Below the pieces are notes generated by a model, which made no database searches, had not been told where the DNA came from, and was given only the letters and a program-made list of their open reading frames with translations. The position numbers were made by a program, and so were the translations under genes. Below are positions 34,999 to 47,478 of a DNA stretch of 64,000 bases, in pieces. This stretch comes from Siderastrea siderea (Eukaryota; Cnidaria; Anthozoa; Scleractinia; Rhizangiidae): contig OZ034975.1 in the NCBI GenBank assembly GCA_964030785.1, positions 17,215,642 to 17,279,641 on the forward strand, given 5' to 3'. How positions within the stretch are numbered: the stretch's first letter is position 1; each line of letters begins with the position of its first letter.

Positions 34999-35719
34999 GA
35001 TTTTTTATCTTTGGCTAAGAAATCTCAAGATGCAAAGCCTATAAAGTTCAACTCGGTGACCCTTGAAGATTTTGTAAAGAAACTTGCTCCACTTGTCAAA
35101 GGAAGGGATGGCAGAGATGGAAAGGACGGAAAAGACGGACGAGATGGGCGAGACGGACTAAGGGTAAGAAAATATTGAAAAATAATTTCTTTTCTGAGAA
35201 TATCCCCGATTGCATACTCAGAGAACTATGACCTTTTGCAAGATTCATGTCTGCTATACGTCCTGGTCCAAATTCTTGCCACTTTTTATTTCAAATATAA
35301 CACCAGTATTCGTTCGTTCATTCATTCATTCATTCATTCATTCATTCATTCATTCATTCATTCATTCATTCATTCATTCATTCATTCATTCATTCATTCA
35401 TTCATTCATTCATTCATTCATTCATTCATGCATTCATTCGTTCATTCATTCATTCATTCATTCATTCATTCATTCATTCATTCATCCATCCATTCATTCA
35501 TTCATTCATTCATTCATCCATTCATTCATTCCTTCCTTCCTTCATTCATTCATTCAAGCATTCATTCGTTCTAGCATTCATTCATTCATTCATTCATTCA
35601 TTCATCCATTCATTTATTCGTTGTTTCGTTCGTTCGTTCGTTCGTTCATTCCTTCACCATTCATCCATCTATCCATTCATCTACAAAATCTACAGTGATA
35701 TTATTATTATCCTATGATG

Positions 35720-35757
<38 letters not shown>

Positions 35758-38700
35758 TAAAATTATAAATGAATTATCCCACTTTTAAACTCAATTCGTA
35801 TGTTGTTCCCTTTGTTGACTTTTCTTTACATAGGGTGAACCCGGTTATCCTGGTCCCATGGGACCTCCTGGACTCACCGGAACAAAGGTAGGAACGTTTA
35901 ATGAAATGGTGTTGTAACTCACAAAATCTCGATCATTTTTCTTTTATTCTTTTAAGAACAAAGTAGAACATAGTTTAATTTAGTAATTTTGACAAGATTA
36001 GTGTATTACATAGTTACATTAAATTCGAGACAAAGTTCCTCATTTAGAAATATAACTATACAGAGTAATAAAAATCGTATTAGGGAAATGAACGATTCAA
36101 AACCTGGAAGTCAGCAGCCAAGCATGTCCAATACTCACCACTTGTTCAATTCGTGAAGGTGGTGATTCAACTCGCACCAGTCGTACGAGTCGTAAAACAA
36201 AGGTTACAATTGGTTCCATTTGTTCAAGTCATGATGTGGTATTTTTCAGTGTTACTTGTTGTTTTTACAGTGTTACTTGTCGTTGCATCTCATTAAGGCA
36301 GGGACCCGCTCAACTCGCACGAGTCGCATGACTTGTCCAAGTGCTAAAACCGCAGTGCATCTCATTAAAAAAGGCAGGGGCCCAGTCAACTCGTACGAGA
36401 CGCGACTATACCTCCTTTTTTAAGCGTATGACCCCAAACCATTTGCTGCATGAAACAATCCGAACACCGAGCTCATGCACATACGCGGGTACACGAAAGA
36501 AGACGATAACATGTCTATTACTCGTTCTATAAGTGTTACGCAAACTGTTTACAGAGTTCTAAAAGCGAGTGTTATGTGGATTACTCCTTCTATTGAAGAC
36601 TTGTGAAACTGTCCAAGGGAAGACAACTATGATTTTGCCTTGTTATTTAAGTGTACGTACGAAGCGAGCGAGATACACGAAAGACATACGTTGGAAGCTA
36701 GATAGAAGACGGTTATATGTCTATTACTCGTTCTATAAGCGTCGTCTCACAATCTGTAACTGTTATGTCGATTACTGCTACTATTGAAGCATTGTTAAGC
36801 TGGCCAAGGGAAGACAACTAAATTGATTATGCCTCGATATTTAAGCTCACGTACGAAGCCAACGTGATACACGAAACACAAGACGGTGATATGTCTATTA
36901 CTTGTTCTATAGACTGCAGAATAGTCATTTATTTCTGTTACACATTCATGGAAAAGTTACTAAACGTTAAAGCCCGAATTTCCATACGCCGACAAACTCC
37001 CGCGAACTGTTTTCATTCTATAAACAATCAACAATTGACGTATGCAAATTTCCGTAAACGACTTTGAACATTTAACTCCATTCAAAACCACAAAACTCAA
37101 AGTCAAATAGCTCACGTTCCACATGTAGCCCAACTGTATGGTGGTTCGTACGAGCTGACTTCGACTCTTCCTCAATGCAATGCAGTTTCGCCAGTTCTAA
37201 AACTGGTTCAAGTCTTTCAAGTTGATTTAACTCTCTTCAAAAGTGTCGATAATGAGATACAGTTTCACCAGTTGCACGACTTGTACGAGTCGTACCACTT
37301 GAAAGGACCCCCTTCCGCACAGCTCTACCGGACTGTAAGTAAGAGTAATGATATGTAATTTCACCACTTGAACGACTTGGACGAGTCGTACGAGTTGAAA
37401 GGACCCCCTTCCTCACAGCTCTACCGGACTGCAAGTAAGAGTACTAAAATCCAATTTCACCACTTCAACGAGTCGTACGAGGTGAAAGGACCCCCTTTCT
37501 CACAACTCTACAGTACTGTAAGTAAGAGTAATGATATGAAATTTCACCACTTAAACAACTTAAAAGAGTCGTACGAGTTGAAAGGACCGCCTTCCTCACC
37601 GCTCAAATGGACTGTACGTCTCCATAATTAGTAATAATTAGTTGAACGACTCGTTCAAGTTGACTAAGCCCCTTCCACATAACTCCTCTCAAATTCAGTG
37701 TCCATAATGAGATAAAGTTTCACCAGTTGCACGACGAGTTAACTAGATCTCTTCCTTGAGACAACGCTCAAAGTGTCTATAATGATATGCAAAGGCACCA
37801 ATAAATACTTCATGCTGATTCACTGAAACGTCTCACATTCACCACTTCACGACTTGTACAACTCGTACCAGTTGCACCACTTAAATCACCACTTTCACGA
37901 CTTAACGAGTGGTGAGTATTGGACAACCCTCTCAGCAGCAGACATCAGCTTCCTAGCTTCTTAATACGATATCTATAAGGTTAATACTACCTTGATAATA
38001 AAGTCGGGGAGGAAAAGTACCTCTTTTTTGATTTTCTTCCTACAAACATAATGGTGGAAGCAAGGTAATGTTCAATTAAACTTTTTTTATAGGTAAACTT
38101 GGGGAGTTATGAATTCCAAACGTGAGCTGCTCTTCTGCGTTCTGGATTATTTACAATGTTACATTGCACATTATTATAAGAGTTTTTATTAGTACAGATA
38201 TAGTGTGATTAAAGCGTCCAAGTGGTGTTTTTCTTTGGCTGCTTTCATGGTAGCTTTCTGATGAAAATGTCAACTCGCTTTTTCGTTACAACGAATGGAA
38301 TTTCCTGCTTGATATGTAAAGAAACATGCTTTAATTCTGGAAACTTCTACTACTTACATAATTACTCATCTTTCCAATCTTTGAATCATTAAATTAAAAA
38401 TAAACTACAGTCAGAAAACCATTAAAGTCCTAAGTTTCTTCCTCCGTTTTCTCATTTGGCGTTCATATATATAAAACAATACAATTTCTGTTTCGACTCC
38501 CATTTATATGCGACTATTAACTAGACCAAACCCTTGACAGAAGTATTAAAATAATTGTTTTTTAGAGTGTATAAAACGTTTCACTGAACAAAGGTTGGCT
38601 TTTTTTTACTCCAGGGGTGTCCTGAGTCTTTAGTTATGCGTGGGGAAGTTAACTCACCACCTACACAGCGTGAGGTAGGATGTGCGGCTGTGTAGGTCTG

Positions 38701-39719
38701 GTCACGACCTAAGAACATATATATATAGGTACCGTAACGCATGGAAATGTGCCCATTCGTGACTCAGCCCTCCTCATACTGGGCTTTGCATTGTCTTCTG
38801 AGAAAAAAGACCCCCGCCCTTACGGCCACAATTACTCCATACGCTATGCCTGTGGCACGTAAAGGGTGTATACAACTTAAAGTGAGTTTTCCTTTGAGGT
38901 CGAAGAAGGTTTTGTTTGAAGTCATAACGTGAGGTGAGAGCATGAAACGATAGTTATCTCTTATCTGCCGTCTGGGAGATTACACTTATTAACACCAAAC
39001 ATCTCAGAAATTTGCCGAGAGATTTTTAAGACATTAATTTATTTATGAGTTTGTGGTTTGACTCAGACACTGAATGTGCGTTGATTTTTCCCCAGGAAAA
39101 ACCTTCTGGTCACTTGACAAGCGATGGTGGTACATTTCGCTTTTCAGACGGCCTTGGTGAGTTCACTTTTCCCTTTTTAAATGTTCGGGAAAATGCTCCT
39201 TTTTGTCTATTAAGAAAACAGTAGCCTTACTGTTAGCGGTTCCTTTCTGGATAGTCGAGAGAGCGCGCGAAATAACCGTGGGCTGGCTCATTTTGCTTGC
39301 AGGTTCCTCAATCCATGACATGTTTGTGGTCGTATTATTTGGGTTCCAGTCTTTGTGTATGTCATATTTCTCCCTTTGTTTATAATGCAGAATTTTCTCG
39401 CTGGTGTACTTCGTGCCCAAATGCCCACCTTGCTGGAGGAATGAAGTCGACCAACACATCCCTGGAAATCCCTCGGGACGGGCGCTACTTTGTCTACTGC
39501 CAATTTCATTTACTCCAATCAGACGCTGAAAGGACGGGATTTGAGATCCTAGTAAACGGAACTATCTACCTGTCAAAAATAGTAAAAGGCGAAGAAGCTA
39601 CTTACTCGGGCGCTGTATTTGTTATGAGGAAGTCAAGTCTTCTGTCAGTTAGACTTCTGGGGCCAGGCACCATAGAAGGAGATCACACTGTTAACTTTTT
39701 CGGGGCATATGAAGTGTAG
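34999..39719 (+). CDS. Collagen-domain TNF superfamily ligand (3' exons)
   Basis: Exons are 34999-35163, 35834-35887, 39096-39156 and 39391-39719 (TAG at 39717). All junctions are GT-AG with matching phases (0, 0, 1). The first exon encodes a stalk (DFLSLAKKSQDAKPIKFNSV) followed by G-x-D/G-R-D-G collagen triplets; the second continues GEPGYPGPMGPPGLTG. The TNF homology domain spans the last two exons: GHLTSD (strand A), NAHLAGGM, LEIPRDGRYFVYCQF (the signature), the C-terminal SLLSVRLLGPGTIEGDHTVNFFGAYEV. A collagen stalk before a TNF domain is the arrangement of ectodysplasin-type ligands: a type II membrane protein that trimerises and may be shed. The transmembrane exon is not found. AATAAA at 39740 is a plausible poly(A) signal. 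No defects are seen. Confidence 0.85.
35310..35645. repeat. ATTC tetranucleotide microsatellite, about 330 bp
   Basis: A long ATTC/TTCA array with a few CATC, TTCC and TTCG variants lies in the intron between the two collagen exons of the TNF gene. The Ser-Phe-Ile-His frames across it are artefacts. An ATA run follows at about 35719-35757. Confidence 0.97.
36125..37925. mobile_element. 1.8-kb inverted-repeat element with internal tandem arrays, in the TNF intron
   Basis: The ends TGTCCAATACTCACCACT (36125) and AGTGGTGAGTATTGGACA (to 37925) are inverted repeats and extend, imperfectly, through (A)GTCGTGAAAGTGGTGATT. Two tandem arrays lie inside. One has three units of about 175-205 bp that share ATGTCTATTACTCGTTCTATA (36509, 36716, 36890). 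The other has four units of about 95-105 bp with a GAGTCGTACGAGTTGAAAGG core (about 37245-37640). No target-site duplication is evident and no transposase is coded. The element interrupts the intron between collagen exon 2 and the TNF-domain exons without touching splice sites. Confidence 0.75.
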
Positions 39720-40042
39720 CCAAGTCAGGTTACCCACAAAATAAATAAATGAATATTGAGAAAAAATGAACAAGCTAGCAGCAGGCAAAATATGCAGCAC
39801 TATTGCAGTACAGTATGCCCGCATTACACTGCAACATCAAGGTCTTTCTTGCTTACAGATAAGCGGGGGCTGCAAAGGAATAATAAGTGTTCATTGTTCC
39901 ATTATTCATTAACGTCTAAATTTACGTTGTTCCACTACCTCAATCAATCATTATTTCGGTCGCATTTTTTCTTCATTTTTTTCTTCGTTTGCTTTTTGCT
40001 TAACCATCATCGGAACCCAATGGTAGCGTTATCTGGGTTATG

Positions 40043-40983
40043 TTAACCCTCGGACCACAGTCACACCCACACCGTTGTGCAAGGAGCGAGAGAGAGAGAG
40101 AGTGGGGGCGGGGGGGGGGGGGTGGTAGCTGGGGGTTGCTAGTTGTTTCAATAGTTTGAAAAGATTTTACGCATTTTTACTTAAAAATGGCTGAACTTAC
40201 TGCTACTCATGACATCATATCTCGTAACCACTGTAACTGATTCTCACCAAACTTGTGCCAAAATGTGTCTAAGGGATATGCCTACAGCTGCTGAAAACGG
40301 CAGGTGCTGACAAAATCATCTTAATCCTATTTAGCCTTAAGGGGAGGGGGGGGCAATTTGTGCCCGTACTCACTTTAACTAATTATAACTTTTAAACAGG
40401 TGGGCGAATAATCACTGAATCTTGTGACTTTTCCTAAAATTTATTAGAGAAAAATTTTCCCGTGTCAATGACGTGTTTATGATGATTGACGTTTCCATAG
40501 CAACCGTCAACTCAGAGGCGTATTTTGACTATTTTCTGTGTTTTTCAGTCTTTCTTCAGTTTTTTTCCCCTTCGTTTGTAAGAAAAAGAGAAACCTACAC
40601 TTTTGCGTGCTTGTTTTGATTAAGTATGTTTCTTAGAACAAATTCATAGGTTTTGCGATGTCGTCATTGTCAGTTGTATGACTGCCGACTCGGGATTCAA
40701 GATGGCGGCTCATTTTTCAAACTGTCTGGTTTGTGACGTCATTGTGACGTCATGACACGTCATAATTGACGCATCATTAGCCCAATCTGTTAAGCTAATG
40801 ACGTGCTACAAACGTGCCAAGTTTCATCACAAGAGTGTTAACACTTTTTGAGATCTATAGGGGGGGAACTTTGTGCCCCGCCCCACCCCTCCCCCCAGGT
40901 TCAGAAACTCAAAAAAACCCGGGCGAAATAGGGTTAAGAAGAATTAAAGAAAGACCTTCCCCCGTTGTACGCCCGAGTGTTAA
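40043..40983. mobile_element. TTAA-flanked family-1 MITE, disrupted by a nested family-2 copy
   Basis: The left end is TTAACCCTCGGACCACAGTC at 40043 and the right end TTGTACGCCCGAGTGTTAA at 40983. The interior segments (GATATGCCTACAGCTGCTG, AAAACGGCAG) are family 1. The copy is split at a TTAA by the element at 40321-40937. It lies downstream of the TNF gene and contains a G-run at about 40108-40122. Confidence 0.8.
40321..40937. mobile_element. TTAA-flanked family-2 MITE nested in a family-1 MITE
   Basis: The left end is TTAATCCTATTTAGCC and the right end CGAAATAGGGTTAA. It is inserted exactly at the TTAA that is present and empty in the family-1 copy at 12864 (context CGTC-TTAA-ATAAAC near 13259). 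The interior shares the CTAAAATTTATYA-AGAAAATTTTCC and GATTGACGTTTCCATAGCAACCGTC segments with the copy at 1947. Confidence 0.88.
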
Positions 40984-41291
40984 TGTTAACTATATACAGT
41001 CAGAGAAGCTTTGGTTTGGTTTCTGAGTTGTAGTTTTGAGTTTTGGTTTTTGATTTCCACTAGCTAGAAATATTGATCATATCAAAATATTCTACTGCCA
41101 CAGAACGTGTTCGAAGTACATGCAAGTTGTCAAATGCCTTGCAGCTCTACCGAACCAACACAATAAACTAATTATAAGTGTATATTTTTCAAAGTAGGCA
41201 AGTATACCGATAAACTTATGCAATGATTTATAAGCCCGCATAAAGAGTAGTCCTCGTTAAAAAAAAACAAAAAACAACAAAAACAAAACCA

Positions 41292-41301
41292 AACACACAC
41301 A

Positions 41302-41366
<65 letters not shown>
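41292..41366. repeat. AC dinucleotide microsatellite
   Basis: About 35 AC units, with a single interruption, between the TNF and channel genes. Confidence 0.95.
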
Positions 41367-41367
<1 letters not shown>

Positions 41368-41599
41368 ATAGCTTTAAAGGAAATGGATCGAATTCACACC
41401 ACTCTAATTGATTTGAAGATACTAATTAGAACGTACAATTTTCTTTCCTGCTAACAACTATGCGTGGCTATAAAAAAAAAGATAAGAGCAAACTATACGA
41501 AAAGTAGTCGAGCTGACACTCTCCCATTCCAATAAACAGCAACAGAGAAGCTCTAACATTCAAAAACACGATCGATACTGTGCTAAAATTTCCCCTCCC

Positions 41600-42130
41600 C
41601 CCTCCCCCCCCAAAAAACATTGAAACATAACAGAAGAAGGGCGGGAAAGTACGCGGGCCTCATCGTTGCTCGCGCCAAGATTACTGTAGCGAGGAACATT
41701 AGAACTCGCCATCATAGTTTGTGTTAAACACAAAACACGAAACGCGGTTGCTCTCAGTTTAGAGGTTGCGGACAGAATGATAAAAGCATTAACCTCAAAC
41801 AACTGGGAAAGCGATTTAACTTAGTTAACATGGCATCCGATTTCTATCTGAACATTTGAACCTGCTGGAACGCAGAACTCCAACCTTTTTATGAAATAAG
41901 GCTTCTGTTTTTAACGTCTTGTCTTGATCTCCTAACTGTTGGTTCTGAAATTTGGTACTTGTTCGATTTTTCCTGAAACATTGTGGTAATCGTCTTCTCA
42001 AAGCAGATTGAAGCTGTGTAATTTCACCACCGCCATTAGCAAACTCAAAAACCCCAACTTGGTTCAAGGAGGAGGATGGGAGTGAAAGGACCCCCTCCAT
42101 TTTATTTAAAAATGGCTTGACACCTGCTAC
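41600..42130. repeat. Fragments of repeat family R1 and of a family-1 MITE
   Basis: Blocks at about 41690-41820 (AACTGGGAAAGCGATTTA, GAGGTTGCGGACAGAATG) and 41950-42020 (GCAGATTGAAGCTGTGTAAT) match the R1 copy at 7.9-8.1 kb but in rearranged order. The end (about 42075-42130, AAAATGGCTTGACACCTGCTAC) matches a family-1 MITE interior. No gene is seen. Confidence 0.5.
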
Positions 42131-44197
42131 TTATGACCTTCTTAAAACATTACTACAATTTATAATCATAACATAACCTTATATTAGAAAGGCAACATCA
42201 GACATCAGACATCCGGCAACATCAGCTTGGAGATAATTTCTAGCGTTGCGACATGTTACATTTCTTAGCATTTTAATATCTCCTGCTTCTACATATTATT
42301 AATATTATTGCTTTCTGCCTTTTGAATGGGTTGGCTCCCTTGCAGAAGGGTTGTCTTAGTAACATGCATCCATCTCTTTTGAAAAGAATTCTGGCTATTG
42401 TTGTCAAATGCTATCTGTTTTTTTTTTTCGGTCTCTCAGGAGTTCAGTAATAATTGTGTTTACAGCTGCAGCCTAGGTCAAGTATTTCTAAGCATGCAGG
42501 TGTATAAAATTATGGTGTCTCGCAACAATTGTGCAAAAAGTAGATGGTGTAAAGGAGGATCTAACGCATTGTCAACAAAGCCAAGACAAATCGATAAAAA
42601 AGGATAACGGACTTTCAATTCAGTAGACAGTAGGATTTGGGGATAGTCACCCGAAAATGTTGTTACATAAAGCTTGAGTGTATTTACAATTCCATGGTGT
42701 ACTGTTTCTGTCGTTTCCTCACAAAGGAACAGGAGTACGTCAGTTTTATATCTGTTGTACAAAGAAAGTCATTCTTAGCGATTTTTCGCCTGTTAGTAAT
42801 AAACTGAAAAACTCCCAGAATTGTTTCTTGTGTTCGTAACAATGGCAATAGGTAAATATACATATATATATATATATATTTTTTTTTTGCATTGACGGAT
42901 AGATTTTCAACCAAACCTTATTCAAAAAATCATTTTCATGGGGTAGATGACCTTATTTCAATAATACGTTAATGACATTCTTTACAGATCTTTGGTTGGG
43001 GCAGGAGGTTCTCAGTTGTATCCCTTAGTGGAAAACTGTTTGTGTTCTTTCGTATTACTTCAAGGGCGACCCTACCTTTTAAAACATATGCGTTGTAGCT
43101 TAGGAAATTTTTTGATCAAATCCAAATAGATCTTCATCTTCTTTTATCCTTGCTCTAAACCAGGATTTCTATGGGAAAAAATGTTTGGATCTCGATTCTG
43201 ATGATCGAATCATGCCAGATACGTGTGGTATTGAAATCGAGTTTCTCCTCCCAATAATTACAATCAGTCCAGTTTTCTATAACTTCTTTCAAGAAAGGGT
43301 ATTTCAAACTAAACTGTGAAGCATCCGTGAAACGCTATGCAGTGCTTTCGTTGCGAACGAAGTAAACATATTCTGCTGAGGAAGGCTGTTGAGCAGTTTA
43401 TATTTCTCGAGTTAATTCGCTGTGGAGAAGAAATGATATTACCCCCAGAATATGAGGTTTTGCAAAAAAGTATAGAGCATGATGTGTGCCAGGTCTCAAT
43501 GTCCCATCTGTAATGGTTTTCCATATCAATCCCTTCAAAAAAGTGCACTGGAGTGTTTATGGAGAAAATATCGCAAGTTGTCAGGTCTTTATGTTTCTAG
43601 CCCAAGGGTTGACAGTGTCAGTTAGGTTTCGCCTATTTTGTCTAGATGTACGGTTTGCTTTTGAATACTGACAAATATTTCTTGATTCACACGTCTTAAC
43701 CGATTATTGATAGTTTTTTACATGTAGGTCATGTTATGTAATGTACTACAACGATTGGTTTTGATAAACGGCTAGAAATCAAACATGCCTATTAAAAATA
43801 ATGAACATGGATTCTTATGCATTCAACATTGGTATCATCTTATACATGTAATCTAATGGGAAGTTATTATTATACTTCTTCGTTTAAAAGAAAGAATGAG
43901 TGATCATGAACTTCCTCGGTTACATATACTTGTAATTGAACAACAATGCCTTCTTAGTACAAGCAACAAAACTAATGTACCAAGCTTCCTTGTACCAAAT
44001 CGATTTAATTCGCCAATCAGTGTACGAGGGAATAAAACAAAATTCACTTCTCTGATATAGACTAAAGGAACTATACACAAGAAAGTCCTCCTCTTTGGAA
44101 AAGAAGACAAGACAGTGGGGTGTTTATCATATTCTCTGCAAAGCAGCGATTTAGTGAGAGAGTTATCTGTTATTCCTTTTAATCTGTTTCTGTTTAA
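42131..44197. other. 3' flank of the DEG/ENaC gene
   Basis: This is probably 3'UTR and intergenic sequence between the convergent TNF and channel genes. Short frames here lack domains. A TA run lies near 42866-42880. Confidence 0.45.
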
Positions 44198-47100
44198 TCA
44201 AGATTGCGCTTCCACTCTGCTGCCTTTAACTGTCACTCTCTTGAATATGTTCTGTGCCAGAAGAAGAACCAACTCCAAGAATTCACAACATGTTAGCACC
44301 GATACACCGATCCACAAACCCAGTTGTCCACCAATGTCTGCTATCAGGTTGACTTCCTGAAAAAAAAAATTATTAGCAAATAAATCAATGAAGCCACCTT
44401 GTACATCACACCAAAGAGTGCCATAAGAAAGTTAACAATAATTTTTTCTTGCTAAAGCGTGCGTACATCGAGTTATGGATGCACTTGGGAAGTTCGTAGA
44501 GTACGAGAGAAGCGCAAGAGTTCTAGCTTCTCTTGTGCTCTCCAAACTTCCCAAGTGTATTCATTACGCGATGTACGCACAGCTGAAAACAAGAACCAAT
44601 TTTTATAACATAGCCAGTGGAAATGATGGCGAAAAATAAACAATTATAAGCTTACTGAAATGGTATTTTTTCGGCAGGATGCAAGAGTTCCATTTCGCTT
44701 CCGGTGAAATTTGAAATTATAAGTAATACGAATGCGCAGTTGATTCAAAACTTCATCACTACTTACCATACAAAAAAACAACAACAACAATAACAACGAA
44801 AACGAAAAAAACAAAACAAAAAAGAGAAAAAAAAAGGAAGAATAATCGATCACATGACTGAAAGAAAAAGGTGCCAAAACCTTGCGTGAAGCGTTTCTTT
44901 GCAGAGTTGAATGAATCAATGAAACTACTCCGAAGTGAACGCCCGAGAATAATTTTTTTTTAAGTGTTCCAACTATTGGCTTTAAAATGTGGTATAGCTT
45001 TGATTTTTCCTGAAAAAAAAATATGTTGTATATATCGTCCAAAGCCAATTGAAGCTGTGTGATTTCAGCCTTTTAGCTGGAAGACTTGAAACAAACAAAC
45101 AAACACAAAAGGTAGTGGTTCTCGGTTCAGAGGACACTCAACTAATTTTGCATTGCATTCTATTTTTTGAACATTGGAGCTGCTTGAAAACTACGAGGGC
45201 AGGTAAAACGATGTTATTTTGTGTAGTATGTAGCCGAAAATGTCGTCCTTTCTAGCTGTCAGTGCTTATTTAGCTTGATTTGAAAGTGAATCAGCGAAAA
45301 CTTGTGACGCTTATATATTAAACGGTTCTTTCCAACTTTACTGTGTTTTATTTTGTGTGATGTCTTGACGGTGAAAGAAATCGTATACTCAACGCCAAAG
45401 ACTAATCACTTTGAGTTTCTTTCTCAACAAAGTTCCTTGCCCGTCCTAAAAGAAATCAAACACTCTGCAACAATTTCGCTGTTGCTGTTGTCGTTGTTAT
45501 TTCTCCCCATGTTTAAGTCTGCTGTAAAGTGATTTTATAATTTCAAATTTCAAATTTCATATTATATACGCACCGCCGTGCGTATAAAGCGATATACACC
45601 ATGATAGTTCAATAGGAATTCGATAGGACCAGCGCGTGAACTATGTTATAATGCTAATTAAGAACGTAACTTTCGGCATTCTATCTTGCCGTCTTAGAAC
45701 ATGGTCACACCCACGAAGAATTTCGTTTTTGCGTGCAGATTGTATTTTTGCATTTTAATTTTTTTAGTTCTCACCTTGAAATCACGTTGCTATTTTGTTT
45801 ACGATATTTTCGCTATTGTACGCATGCCTTTGAGGTGCAATGTTTTAGAGTGCTTCACCGCGCAGTTTATCGCAGTTGGTGCGTAAACAGCCATGAGCTA
45901 ATACACGGAAATTTGGAACTCGGGGCAGTGATCGCCGCTAAAGATTTTCTAGATTTACACTGGTGAAAGCAGTCTTCGAGGCAATACAACCACCGACACC
46001 AGCAAGTGGGGAACCCGCAGGAAACTCCAAGAGGCCAAATCAAGTCAAGTTCAAGTACAACAACACTCGCAGTCTGGCAAACACGGAGAAACAAGTCTGT
46101 CCTTCTGTTTCAATTAAGGTCTGAACAGTTCGTATTTCATGTAAAATAATGGTTTTTCTTTCGATCTGCTTTTTGCTATGCTATTATACCGTAAGATTGC
46201 ATTTTTTGTTAAAACGCAAAAAATAATGAGTGTTTCTAGCAGTTGAAGCTGTTGATTTTATCGATTTAGTTATAAATATTCACAGAGAATTTGTGCATTC
46301 ATTAGTAGTTTTTACTTAGTCATTAGTATGCTCTATATAGAGCATACTAATGAGGCTTCCAAACAAAGGAAAACAATACCTCAGTAGTATGCTCTATATA
46401 GAACCACTAATGAATGCAGAAATTCTCTGTAATTTTACCCCCCCCCCCCCCCAATTTCCCTGTGCCTCAAAGCCCCCGCCACTTTACATAATTTGAGACA
46501 GTTTATGGAATATAGAGCATCGAAATGCTGGACAGTGATTGGCTGAGTGGGTGTGACCATGTTCTAATTATAGTTAGTGGAGTTAGTCTTCGGAACGTTT
46601 AAATGTAATGGGAATCTGTTGTCGCTACCTTGTAGCTCAGTTGCTCCCTTACTTCCTGGAAGTTTAGTCTCTCGAAGAATACTCGAACTTGAAGGAAATT
46701 TTTACTACAATAAAGAAGTCAAAAAGAGGTTAAAACTTGTACCCTGGGCTATTTATTTGTGTAGCGGCCTGCTCATCCTCGCGTCATACAAGCTCATTAA
46801 AATACATTTTACAGTCAGGGTCGCAAGTGTTCGGATCTTTTATCTTTAGTTTGTCCAACTTTGACCCTCATCAAAGTGACTACATCGTGCGACAACGATT
46901 AAGAAAGATAGTAAAAGAATTAGCCGCTTGCTTAAACTCAATTATGTTAGATATAAAATCTATGCTATTTTGGAACGGATATCTCAGCCTCTGGCAGCCA
47001 TGTACCCCGTGGGTTTTGCAGGTAGAATCAAACATCTTTGTTTGAATCAGTGCCATTCAGTATTTTCTATGTTTTTTTTTCTTTTCCTTTATTAATGAGC

Positions 47101-47447
47101 TTTACAGAAAGAGTAACAGACAACGTCACATAATATTAGCTTTGTGAAGTTTCCAGACAACTACGATAATGGGGAAGTGATTGGATAGGAGGGAAGGAGG
47201 CGGGATGGTGGAATAGTGGAAATTGAAGAGATGACAGGATAAAAAAAATGCGGGCCGATGGGATGTGGGACAGCAACATGCTGAAATTGGCCAAAACGTA
47301 ACAATATAGGCTTATCCTTAATAAAATATACGCGCAAAAAAGAAAACAAGGCACTGAGTACAAACGTTTTCTTGAAGTTATTTCCCAAAGACCAGGAATC
47401 ACACACGTGTACATCATACACGGACATACAAGGGATGTGTTCAATAA

Positions 47448-47478
<31 letters not shown>

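Noticed and set aside
35210..35698. 162-codon Ser-Phe-Ile-His protein
   Set aside because: It is a translation of the ATTC microsatellite in the TNF intron.
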